Shown here: positions 50,667 to 58,184 of the stretch, one piece after another
Layout: every line of letters starts with the position of its first letter
How positions within the stretch are numbered: the stretch's first letter is position 1
DNA from: Fusicatenibacter_A intestinipullorum
GTDB lineage: Bacteria > Bacillota > Negativicutes > Acidaminococcales > Acidaminococcaceae
Reading direction: 5' to 3'
Length of the DNA stretch: 64,000 nt
Assembly: GCA_019117495.1 (NCBI GenBank)
Contig: DWZP01000027.1
Span: 1-64,000, forward strand
Translations under genes and position numbers: made by a program
The notes under the pieces: generated by a model
What the model was told of the DNA's origin: nothing
Database searches by the model: none
The model's input: only the letters and a program-made list of their open reading frames with translations

Positions 50667-50705
50667 TATACCTAAAAGTAATGGAGCATCATGTTTTATA
50701 ACTAT

Positions 50706-50734
50706 TTGTTGTTTTAACTGCACAGAATTATAAT
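50706..50734 (+). promoter_or_regulatory. Promoter of the flavin/redox cluster
   Basis: TTGTTG (50706-50711), 17 nt, TATAAT (50729-50734). Confidence 0.65.
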
Positions 50735-50758
50735 AAAACCAGCAGAGGGGGAATAAAA

Positions 50759-50803
50759 ATGCTGAACATAAATGTAAACGGAACAGATATTTTAGTTGAA
50801 TAA
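50759..50803 (+). pseudogene. Remnant of a cyclophilin-like protein gene (14 codons)
   Basis: AGAGGGGG leads into ATG and 14 codons, MLNINVNGTDILVE, then TAA. The start resembles the first strand of small cyclophilin-like proteins that often neighbour flavodoxin genes. The rest is missing up to the next gene, so this looks like a deletion remnant, or else a short leader peptide. The family link is a weak recall. Confidence 0.4.
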
Positions 50804-50852
50804 CTGTTGAAAAGGCAGAGTAAAATATAAAAATGCGGAAGGAGAATTGCAG

Positions 50853-51386
50853 ATGAAAATTGTAATTTTGCAGGGCAGCCCCAATAAAAGCGGTTCAACC
50901 GCAATTTTGGCCGAAAGCTTTAAAAAAGGTGCAGAAGAAGCCGGCCATAGTGTAAAACGTTTTGATGTTGCTGCAATGGATATAAAACCCTGCGGCGGAT
51001 GTGTAGCCTGCGGTTACGAAGGACCGTGCGTGCTGAAGGATGCCAATGCATAAATACGCACAGCCGTATTGGAAGCTGACATGCTTGTTTTTGCAACTCC
51101 GCTTTACTATTATGCAATGTCGGCACAGTTAAAAACAGTAATAGATAGATTTTGTTCTTATAACAGCAGTATTACAAGAAAGCATATGAAATCTGCTTTG
51201 CTTGCTGTGGCGTGGAACAGTGACAGCTGGACTTTTGAAGCGCTGGAAAGCTATTATAAAACTCTGGTGCGCTATCTCAATCTGCAAAATCAGGGAATGA
51301 TACTTGGCAGAGGCTGCGGCACGCCGTCCATGACAATGCGGACGCAATATCCGCAAATGGCGTATGAGCTTGGCAAAAGGTTATAA
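50853..51386 (+). pseudogene. NADPH-dependent FMN reductase/iron-sulfur flavoprotein, broken by an in-frame stop
   Basis: ATG 50853 (AAGGAG upstream) opens IVILQGSPNKSGSTAILAES (flavin-phosphate loop) and DIKPCGGCVACGYEGPCVLKD (Cys-rich Fe-S-like loop). At 51051-51053 there is TAA, after which the same frame goes on without further break: LEADMLVFATPLYYYAMSAQLKTVIDRF to 51386, ending LGKRL. The two halves align with one flavoprotein of ~178 residues. The stop is ochre, so selenocysteine readthrough is not an explanation. A nonsense mutation (or base error) is likely. Confidence 0.82.
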
Positions 51387-51407
51387 AATTTTAAAAGGTG
51401 ATATAAA

Positions 51408-52445
51408 ATGGAATATGTAAAACTTGGAAATTCGGATTTAACTGTTTCGCGCATCTGCATGGGCTGCATGGGGTTTGGCGACCCTGCGCGCGGGCAGCAT
51501 AGCTGGACATTGGATGAAGAACATTCCCGCGGAGTTATAAAACGCGGCCTTGAAGCAGGCATTAACTTTTTCGATACGGCTATTGCCTATCAAAGCGGCA
51601 CCAGTGAACAGTATCTTGGCTGCGCCCTGAAAGATTTTGCCAAACGTGACAAGGTTGTTGTGGCAACAAAGTTTTTGCCGCGTACCAACGAGGAAATTGA
51701 GCAGGGCGTAAGTGCTGCGCAGCATATTGAAGGCATGCTGGACAGAAGCCTGAAAAACCTCGGCATGGATTATGTGGATTTATATATTTACCATATGTGG
51801 GATTACCGCACGCCGCTGTATGACATTATGGAAGCGCTTAACAAAGCTGTTAAAGCAGGCAAGGTGCGTTATATCGGCATTTCCAACTGCTTTGCCTACC
51901 AGCTGGCAAAAGCCAACGCACTGGCAGAAAAAGAGGGCTTTGCCAAATTCGTTTCCGTACAGGGCCATTATAATTTAATTTTCCGTGAGGAAGAACGCGA
52001 AATGGCAAAACTCTGCGCGGAAGACAATATTGCCATGACGCCGTACAGCGCGCTTGCCAGCGGCAGGCTTTGCAAGCATTTGGGAGAAACTTCCAAACGC
52101 CTTGAAGAAGATGCCTATGCACGTTTAAAATATGATGCCACGGAAGCGCAGGATAATGTTATAATTAAACGTGTGGAAGAAGTTGCAAAAGCCCATGACG
52201 TAAGCATGACGGAAGTAGCACTGGCGTGGCTTTTAACCAAAGTAACGGCGCCGGTAGTGGGAATGACTAAATTCTCACAGATTGAAGGCGCGGCAAAGGC
52301 TGTGGATTTGGCGCTGGCGCAGGACGAAATCCGTTATTTGGAAGAAGCGTATGTTCCGCACTGCCTGGTGGGCGTAATGGCGCAAAATACGGCAGAGGCT
52401 GCCGGAGCTGAACATGTATGGTCTGCCGGAAAGCAGAAAATATAA
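51408..52445 (+). CDS. Aldo/keto reductase
   Basis: 345 residues, TIM-barrel NADPH reductase. Catalytic tetrad: FFDTAIAYQSG (Asp and Tyr), VVATKFLP (Lys), and IYHMWDY (His position). YIGISNCFAYQLAKA and TPYSALASGRLC are cofactor and substrate loops. MGCMGFGDPARGQHSWTLDEEHS is the typical YajO/YhdN-like N-terminus. AAAGGTG precedes ATG 51408. Lies between two flavoprotein genes in one transcript. Confidence 0.92.
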   Translation: MEYVKLGNSDLTVSRICMGCMGFGDPARGQHSWTLDEEHSRGVIKRGLEAGINFFDTAIAYQSGTSEQYLGCALKDFAKRDKVVVATKFLPRTNEEIEQGVSAAQHIEGMLDRSLKNLGMDYVDLYIYHMWDYRTPLYDIMEALNKAVKAGKVRYIGISNCFAYQLAKANALAEKEGFAKFVSVQGHYNLIFREEEREMAKLCAEDNIAMTPYSALASGRLCKHLGETSKRLEEDAYARLKYDATEAQDNVIIKRVEEVAKAHDVSMTEVALAWLLTKVTAPVVGMTKFSQIEGAAKAVDLALAQDEIRYLEEAYVPHCLVGVMAQNTAEAAGAEHVWSAGKQKI

Positions 52446-52475
52446 ATTTAAATTTATTGAGAAAGAGGGATAATT

Positions 52476-52958
52476 ATGCAGAAAGTATTAGTTGCTTATT
52501 TTTCGTGCAGCGGTGTAACAAAAAAGCTGGCGCAAACGCTGGCAGGCGTTGTTAAAGGAGATTTGTATGAAATTACGCCGGCTCAGCCCTATACGGCGGC
52601 AGATTTAAACTGGCAGGACAAAAATTCGCGTAGCTCGGTAGAAATGAGAGATAAATCTTCGCGCCCTGCCATCAGCGGCAGCGTAAAAGACTTTGCACAG
52701 TATGATACCGTTTTTGTGGGTTTTCCGATTTGGTGGTATGTTGCGCCGACAATTATTAATACCTTTTTGGAAAGTGAAGATTTTTCCAGCAAAACCGTTA
52801 TTCCGTTTGCAACAAGCGGCGGCAGTGGCGTAGGCGATACGGATAAATATCTGCATCCTTCCTGTTCCGAACAAACGGCATGGCGCCCGGCAAAACGCTT
52901 TGCAGGAAGCACAGGCGCGGCAGAACTGCAAAAATGGGTGGAAGGTTTAAAACTGTAA
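52476..52958 (+). CDS. Flavodoxin
   Basis: 160 residues, long-chain type as in the flavodoxin_4 family. VLVAYFSCSGVTKKLAQTLA is the FMN phosphate loop; VFVGFPIWWYVAPTIINTFLE (aromatic contacts) and PFATSGGSGVGDTDKYL complete the FMN site. Small electron carrier or quinone reductase. GAAAGAGG precedes ATG 52476; ends the cluster. Confidence 0.92.
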   Translation: MQKVLVAYFSCSGVTKKLAQTLAGVVKGDLYEITPAQPYTAADLNWQDKNSRSSVEMRDKSSRPAISGSVKDFAQYDTVFVGFPIWWYVAPTIINTFLESEDFSSKTVIPFATSGGSGVGDTDKYLHPSCSEQTAWRPAKRFAGSTGAAELQKWVEGLKL

Positions 52959-52987
52959 GCATTTAAAAATTAAAATCAGCAAAACAA

Positions 52988-53020
52988 AAACTCCGCAGTT
53001 TAGTACTGCGGAGTTTTGCT
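52988..53020 (+). terminator. Bidirectional terminator between flavodoxin and the pentapeptide gene
   Basis: AACTCCGCAGT-ttagt-ACTGCGGAGTT, with T on the plus side and A-run (T on minus) on the other. Confidence 0.85.
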
Positions 53021-53061
53021 GTATATATGCAGTTTATTTTGTTATGCGCTGATTGTGCCGC

Positions 53062-53799
53062 TTAAAATTTGGCGTTATCCTTAAAGGCACGGCCAAAATC
53101 TGTTAATGTTAAATCGGCGTAGCTTAAATCGGCATCGTCAAGCATAGCACGGTCGAGCCGGGCGCCGTTAAGCTGTGCGTGCTGCAAATTGCTGCGCGAA
53201 AGGTTGGCAGAGGTTAAATCTGCGTTAGTGAGCACGGCGTTTTGCATTTTTGCGTTGTATAAATTAGCGTGCGTTAAAACGGCGCCGGTTAAATCTGCTT
53301 TATACAGCCAGCTGTAAGACATTCCGGCGTAGCTTAAATCGGCATTTTGCGCATTGGCTTTGTCCAAAGTTGCTTCCTGCAATTTGGCGTAGGCAAAGCT
53401 TGCATAGTTTAAATCAGCGCCACGCAGGCCTGTGCGGTACAGTACGGCGTTATTTAAAACGGCTTTGTCCAGCTTGTTTCCGTTAAGGTTGGCATAGCTT
53501 AAATCCGCGCCGCTTAAATTGGCTTTGGTTAAAGTACAGTTTTTAAATACGGCTCTGTGCATGTTTGCGTTTTGCAGGTCTGCACCGCTTAAATCGGTGT
53601 CTGCAAAACGCGCGCCGTTTAAGTTGGCACCGCGCAGGTTAATGCCGTTAAGGTTAAGCCCGCTTAAATCCGTGCCGCTTAAATCAGCACCGGGGCAGCT
53701 GATGCCGTTCTGCACCTGCTGCACGTCGCTTGCATTGTAGGCAAATGCTGCTGCCGGTAAGGCAAGGCAGCAAATAAATGTTAATAAAAATTTTTTCAT
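53062..53799 (-). CDS. Secreted pentapeptide-repeat protein
   Basis: 245 residues. Signal peptide MKKFLLTFICCLALPAAAFA, then about 40 consecutive A(D/N)LxX pentapeptides (ADLSG, TDLSG, LNLNG, INLRG, ANLNG ...) forming a square right-handed beta-helix along the full length. Export puts it outside the membrane, unlike the cytosolic gyrase-protecting Qnr/MfpA. Partner unknown. It begins 8 nt after the HAD gene, with AGAGGAA, so it is probably co-transcribed with it. Confidence 0.9.
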   Translation of the reverse strand: MKKFLLTFICCLALPAAAFAYNASDVQQVQNGISCPGADLSGTDLSGLNLNGINLRGANLNGARFADTDLSGADLQNANMHRAVFKNCTLTKANLSGADLSYANLNGNKLDKAVLNNAVLYRTGLRGADLNYASFAYAKLQEATLDKANAQNADLSYAGMSYSWLYKADLTGAVLTHANLYNAKMQNAVLTNADLTSANLSRSNLQHAQLNGARLDRAMLDDADLSYADLTLTDFGRAFKDNAKF

Positions 53800-53807
53800 A
53801 ATTCCTC

Positions 53808-54503
53808 TCAGGCTTCGTTAAAAAGTTGAACCAGTTTCTGCGGTTCGTCAGGCAGTTTGTCAATAATTTTCCACGGTTCGTGCTCCGCAAGCTGCTCTTT
53901 GGTGTAGGTAGAGCCTGCCAGCACGGCGAGGCAGCGCGCCCCTATGGCTTTGGCGCAGATAATGTCGTTGGGCGTATCGCCGATAAGAAAAATATCGCTG
54001 CCGCTGATTTCTTCTTCCGGATGCATTACCTGCAAACGGCGCAGGGCGATTTTGGCAAGTTCGCTGCGGTCTTCGCTCAGCTCACCGCAGACGGCGTAAT
54101 GGCTGTCGAAGTATTTGTCGATTCCGTACCGCTGCAATTTTAAATAAGCGCCTGTAGTGGTGTTGCCGGTTAAAAGGCAGGTTTTAAATCCCTCAAGGCC
54201 CTCAAAATAAGCCAGCGTTGCGTTTACATTGGGCATTAAATGCCCCTGCCGTTCTTTTAAAAATTTTGGCAGCAGGCGGTGGTAGTTAATTAAAATGTTT
54301 GCGGCATCAAAAGTACGGCAGCGCCCTTTTATATCAATGCAAATTTGCTTGATAATCTGCGAATCCGTTGCGCCTGCCAGCGGATGCGAAAACTGGAAAT
54401 TTTCGACGCCGAACAGTTCCCTGATTGCCGCGCGCAGCGCATCTGCCCCGGCAAGGCCTGTCAGAAGCAGCGTGCCGTCAATATCCCAAAAAATATATTT
54501 CAT
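53808..54503 (-). CDS. HAD-superfamily phosphatase
   Basis: 231 residues, HAD hydrolase of the Gph/beta-PGM type. Motif I FWDIDGTLL (catalytic Asp, about 5), motif II LLTGNT (Thr), motif III region R-LAKIALRRLQ and motif IV IFLIGDTPNDIICAKAIGA (acidic pair). A helical cap (about 15-90) indicates a small substrate such as a sugar phosphate or phosphoglycolate. Substrate not determined. AGGAGGAT precedes ATG 54503. Confidence 0.9.
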   Translation of the reverse strand: MKYIFWDIDGTLLLTGLAGADALRAAIRELFGVENFQFSHPLAGATDSQIIKQICIDIKGRCRTFDAANILINYHRLLPKFLKERQGHLMPNVNATLAYFEGLEGFKTCLLTGNTTTGAYLKLQRYGIDKYFDSHYAVCGELSEDRSELAKIALRRLQVMHPEEEISGSDIFLIGDTPNDIICAKAIGARCLAVLAGSTYTKEQLAEHEPWKIIDKLPDEPQKLVQLFNEA

Positions 54504-54531
54504 AAAATCCTCCGTTTAAATGCAGGGTAAA

Positions 54532-54554
54532 AGAAAAAGCTGCCTTTTGGCAGC
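54532..54554 (-). terminator. Terminator of the SpeD-like gene
   Basis: Minus strand GCTGCC-aaaa-GGCAGC followed by TTTTTCTTTT, separating this gene from the HAD gene. Confidence 0.85.
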
Positions 54555-54556
54555 GT

Positions 54557-55018
54557 TTAAATTGATTTAGGACGCATCATCAGTTTAGATAATTTTTTGC
54601 CAAGGGTTTTGGCTTTGCGTATGATTTTTGTATGTGATTTGCGGCGCGGTTTCATATCGCTTTCGTTGCCGAAATCGCCGCGTTCCAGATAAGTGATTTT
54701 GGATTTGTCGGGATTGAAGTATTTGCGCATAAAGCGTGCCAGCCCGTCGGGGTCAGCTTCTTTAAAGCAGGTAAAAATATCAATCGTGGCAAAGCCCATA
54801 TCCGGATAAACGTGCATGGTAATATGCCCCTGCTTGCAGTGCGCAAACACGGAATATTCGTCAATGCCGTCCTCGTCGTTTACATAAACGCCGCTCGGCT
54901 CCATGCCGAAACGCGCTGCGGCGCTGCTGAGCATGTGCTCGATGCCGATAACATCATCCAAAAGTATATCGCTGCAATTATACATATCAATGGCAATTTG
55001 TGTGCCGATGGATTTCAA
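54557..55018 (-). CDS. AdoMet decarboxylase homologue lacking the pyruvoyl-forming serine
   Basis: 153 residues. The sequence aligns with class 1B SpeD along its length: MKSIGTQIAIDMYNCSDILL, ITMHVYPDMGFATIDIFTC, DKSKITYLERGDF. Using Thermotoga numbering, His68 and Cys83 are kept (His69, Cys84 here) and Ser55 has a match, but the self-cleavage site E62-S63-H64 reads Q63-G64-H65 (GGG codon, 54827-54829). Without Ser63 no pyruvoyl group can form, so it should not decarboxylate AdoMet in the known way. A basic tail (about 120-153, K/R-rich) is extra. TTG 55018 has AGGAGG at 7 nt. Monocistronic. Confidence 0.8.
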   Translation of the reverse strand: MKSIGTQIAIDMYNCSDILLDDVIGIEHMLSSAAARFGMEPSGVYVNDEDGIDEYSVFAHCKQGHITMHVYPDMGFATIDIFTCFKEADPDGLARFMRKYFNPDKSKITYLERGDFGNESDMKPRRKSHTKIIRKAKTLGKKLSKLMMRPKSI

Positions 55019-55066
55019 AGCGGAACCTCCTGCCTTTTTGGAAAAAGGCTAAAACGTATTTAATTA

Positions 55067-55095
55067 ATTATAGCTAATTTTAAACCTGTTGTCAA
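55067..55095 (-). promoter_or_regulatory. Consensus promoter of the SpeD-like gene
   Basis: Minus strand TTGACA (55095-55090), 17 nt, TATAAT (55072-55067). The short leader can form GCCTTTTT-cc-AAAAAGGC just before the AGGAGG site. Confidence 0.85.
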
Positions 55096-55143
55096 AAAAT
55101 AATAGGCTGCGCGGCCGAGGTTTATTAAGTTAAAAAAACATGC

Positions 55144-55149
55144 TATAAT
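55144..55149 (+). promoter_or_regulatory. -10 element for recD2
   Basis: TATAAT in a TGCTATAAT context (extended -10), about 35 nt before the recD2 start; no good -35 seen. Confidence 0.5.
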
Positions 55150-55183
55150 TAACTGAACATTTGTTTTGTACGGTGGTGAGCAT

Positions 55184-57391
55184 TTGGAACAGCTGCAGGG
55201 AACACTGGAAAATGTTATATATCAGAGCGGCGACGGCGGCTTTTGCGTGCTGCGCGTTAAAACGGCAGCCGGTTTGGCAACGGTTACCTATAAAGGCATG
55301 GCGCCCTATATGGGCGAAAACATTGCCATGGAAGGCGAATGGTGCGAGCATGTGCGTTTTGGGCGACAGTTCAGGGCCGATGCTTTGCGCGTGGTAAAGC
55401 CTTCCACCACGGACGGCATTGAGCGGTTTCTGGCATCCGGCGCGGTTAAGGGCATTGGCAGAACCATGGCGGCGCGCATTGTGGAGCATTTTGGCAGCCG
55501 CACGCTGACCGTTATGGAAAGCGAACCGGAAAGGCTGACGGAAGTTGCAGGCATAGGCCGCAAAAAGGCCGAAAGCATTGCGGCTTCGTATGCCGAACTC
55601 AGCGAAATGCGTGAACTGATGCTGTTTTTGGAGCAGCACGGCGTAAGCGCCAACTATGCGCCAAAATTACAGGCGCGCTATGGCAGCACGGCACTGGTGC
55701 GCGTGCAGGAAAACCCTTATGCCCTTGCGGGCGAAGTAACGGGCATAGGCTTCAGGACGGCCGACAAAATAGCGCTGGCACTGGGGTGCAGCCGCAGCGA
55801 CAGGCGGCGCATAGAAGCGGGGCTTGTTTATGCGCTTAACATGGCGGCTTCTGCCGGGCATACCTGCGTGCCGGAAGAACTTTTGGCACAGGAAACGGTT
55901 AAACTTTTGCAGACCGACCCGGAACCAGTAAAAGAGCTTTTTAAAGAACTGATTGACGAAGACCGCCTGCGCACGGAAGAAGTGGGCGGGCTGCGCCTTA
56001 TTTACCCGGAATATCTGTATCAGGCAGAAACGCAGACGGCAAAACGCCTGATAGCGCTGCGTGATGCGCCGGGAAAAATTAAAAATGTTGATGTTGAAAA
56101 AATTATCGGCCAGTGGGAGCTCGAGGCAGGTATACAGCTTGCCGAAGCTCAGAAAGAAGCCATCCATGCCTCGCTTAAATACGGCGTGTTTGTATTAACC
56201 GGCGGGCCGGGCACAGGCAAAACCACCGTTGTTAAGGGCATTATAACGGTGCTGGAAAAAGCGGGCTGCCGCATTTTGCTGGCGGCGCCTACGGGCAGGG
56301 CGGCCAAGCGTCTGGCAGAATCAAGCGGGCATCCGGCGCAGACGGTACACCGCCTTTTGGAATACCAGCCAGACGGCAGCGGTTTTAACTTTGGCAAAAA
56401 CGACAGCGATCCGCTCGACGCGGAAGCAATTATTATCGACGAAGCCTCCATGCTGGATATCACTTTAATGCACCATCTGCTGAAGGCAGTGCCGGGCGGC
56501 TGCCGCCTTATTTTTGTCGGCGACGTTGACCAGCTGCCTTCGGTAGGGCCGGGCTCGGTGCTGAAAGATATTATCCGCAGCAAAAAAATGCCGGTAGTAA
56601 GGCTGGAAAATGTTTTCCGTCAGGCGGAAGTAAGCCCCATTGTGCGCAACGCCCACCGCATTAACCATGGGCAGATGCCGGAATTTGCCGAACACAGTGA
56701 TTTTGAGTTTGCCGGTTTTGACAACGAGTTTATGGCGGCGGATTTTGTGGCGCAGCTGTACGGAAAGATAGCGGCCGAACACGGCTTACAGTATGTGCAG
56801 GTGCTTTCGCCGATGCACAAAAACCCCTGCGGCGTGCAGAACTTAAACAAAGTTTTGCAGCAGCATTTAAACCCGCCAGCGGCAGACAAGGGCGAACTGA
56901 CGCTGCCGGGAGGAGCCATGCTGCGCGAAGGCGATAAGGTAATGCAGATTCGCAACAACTACGAAAAAGAAGTGTTTAACGGCGATATAGGGCGCATAAT
57001 ACGCATCGACGGCGGCAATGTGACGGTTGTGTACGACGACGGCGGCAAACCGGTATTTACCTCGTTTGAAGATGAATATGCTTATGCCGGTATCAGCGGC
57101 AACAAAATTGTGTACACTTCTGCCGAGGTGGATGAACTGCAGTTAGCCTATGCCATGAGCGTGCATAAATCGCAGGGCAGCGAATACCCGGTGGTAATAC
57201 TTTTAATGGTGCCGGGGCATTATATAATGCTGCAGCGCAACCTGTTTTACACTGCGGTAACAAGAGCGCGGCAAAAAGTTGTAATAGTCGGCAGCAAAAA
57301 AGCCGTGCAGGCAGCTGTTTTAAACGATAAAACGCGCAAGCGCTATTCGCTTTTGGCAGAACGCTTGCAGGAACAGGCTGACGTATTTTAA
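55184..57391 (+). CDS. recD2: ATP-dependent DNA helicase RecD2
   Basis: 735 residues. N-terminal RecD2 domain with two helix-hairpin-helix motifs (VKGIGRTMAARIVEHFG; VAGIGRKKAESIA), then SF1B helicase motifs: Walker A TGGPGTGKTTVVKG (about 345), motif II IIIDEASMLD, motif III GDVDQLPSVGPGSVL, and the C-terminal VHKSQGSEYPVV and TAVTRARQKV. A 5'-3' helicase in repair, without RecBC. TTG 55184 (after GGTGGTGAG) matches the family start; an in-frame TTG at 55166 is the other choice. Followed by comF at 15 bp. Confidence 0.93.
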   Translation: MEQLQGTLENVIYQSGDGGFCVLRVKTAAGLATVTYKGMAPYMGENIAMEGEWCEHVRFGRQFRADALRVVKPSTTDGIERFLASGAVKGIGRTMAARIVEHFGSRTLTVMESEPERLTEVAGIGRKKAESIAASYAELSEMRELMLFLEQHGVSANYAPKLQARYGSTALVRVQENPYALAGEVTGIGFRTADKIALALGCSRSDRRRIEAGLVYALNMAASAGHTCVPEELLAQETVKLLQTDPEPVKELFKELIDEDRLRTEEVGGLRLIYPEYLYQAETQTAKRLIALRDAPGKIKNVDVEKIIGQWELEAGIQLAEAQKEAIHASLKYGVFVLTGGPGTGKTTVVKGIITVLEKAGCRILLAAPTGRAAKRLAESSGHPAQTVHRLLEYQPDGSGFNFGKNDSDPLDAEAIIIDEASMLDITLMHHLLKAVPGGCRLIFVGDVDQLPSVGPGSVLKDIIRSKKMPVVRLENVFRQAEVSPIVRNAHRINHGQMPEFAEHSDFEFAGFDNEFMAADFVAQLYGKIAAEHGLQYVQVLSPMHKNPCGVQNLNKVLQQHLNPPAADKGELTLPGGAMLREGDKVMQIRNNYEKEVFNGDIGRIIRIDGGNVTVVYDDGGKPVFTSFEDEYAYAGISGNKIVYTSAEVDELQLAYAMSVHKSQGSEYPVVILLMVPGHYIMLQRNLFYTAVTRARQKVVIVGSKKAVQAAVLNDKTRKRYSLLAERLQEQADVF

Positions 57392-57406
57392 TAAAATGGT
57401 GATAAT

Positions 57407-58063
57407 TTGAATTATATAAAAGAATGGTGGCGGGCGCTTGTAAGCGTGTTTTTTGTGCAGAGCTGCGCCGTATGCAATGCAGAAACGGAAAGCGGTGTGT
57501 TTTGCCCTGCTTGCAGGCGCAGTGAACTTTTGATTGAAGCAATGCCGGGGCTGTTAAGCCTTGACGGCGCTGTAATGGGGTATAAATACAGCGGCGCGCT
57601 TAAAAAAATGCTGCATAAACTTAAATTTGAAGGTGAAAGCAAATTTTTGCAGCCGCTGGCGGAAGAAGCCGTATTTTTAGCACAGGCGTATAGCGAAAGC
57701 AGCTTTGATATGGTGGTATCTGTACCGACGGACGCGGCAAGGCGCAGACAGCGCGGCTTTGATATACCTGAAAGTATTTTTGCCGGAGCGCTTGCCGTTA
57801 AAGGCACGTGGCAGCCGCAGGTTTTGGTGCGCATAAAGGCAACAGCGCCGCAATACGGCCTTGCGCCGGATAAACGACGCAGCAATGTGCGCGGCTGCTT
57901 TAAAGTGCAGGGCGATGTACGCGGCGCTAAAATTTTATTGGTGGATGATATTTTAACCACCGGCGCAACGCTGGACGAAGCGGCAAAAACCTTAAAGCAG
58001 GCAGGCGCTAAAAGCGTTTATGCTTTAACCTTGTGCGGCAGTTTGGAAAATTTTAAGGACTGA
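57407..58063 (+). CDS. comF: ComF-family phosphoribosyltransferase-like competence protein
   Basis: 218 residues. N-terminal zinc ribbon (QSCAVCNAETESGVFCPACRR, C-x2-C ... C-x2-C) and a C-terminal PRTase domain: KILLVDDILTTGATLDEAAKTL is the PRPP loop (about 176-197), RRRQRGFDIPE precedes it. In transformable bacteria ComF helps handle incoming single strands, with PriA. It is the second competence locus in the window. TTG 57407 follows GGTGAT. Confidence 0.9.
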   Translation: MNYIKEWWRALVSVFFVQSCAVCNAETESGVFCPACRRSELLIEAMPGLLSLDGAVMGYKYSGALKKMLHKLKFEGESKFLQPLAEEAVFLAQAYSESSFDMVVSVPTDAARRRQRGFDIPESIFAGALAVKGTWQPQVLVRIKATAPQYGLAPDKRRSNVRGCFKVQGDVRGAKILLVDDILTTGATLDEAAKTLKQAGAKSVYALTLCGSLENFKD

Positions 58064-58149
58064 AAGGCAAGCAAAACTGTTTTAAAAAGCGGTGCTTTAC
58101 TTTAAATACTGCTTGAAAACTCGTAAAACCATAAATTAACAAAGAAACT

Positions 58150-58184
58150 AAAACCTCACGGTATTTATATGCCGTGAGGTTTTG
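58150..58184 (-). terminator. Terminator overlapping the DUF4127 stop codon
   Basis: AAAACCTCACGG pairs with CCGTGAGGTTTT; the gene's stop (58167-58165) lies in the loop. It also serves comF. 58064-58149 has no gene. Confidence 0.78.

Noticed and set aside
51051..51053. Recoding (selenocysteine) at the flavoprotein stop
   Set aside because: The codon is TAA, not TGA, and no SECIS-like hairpin follows.
53062..53799. Quinolone-resistance (Qnr) protein
   Set aside because: It has pentapeptide repeats but also a clear signal peptide, so it is exported and cannot shield gyrase.
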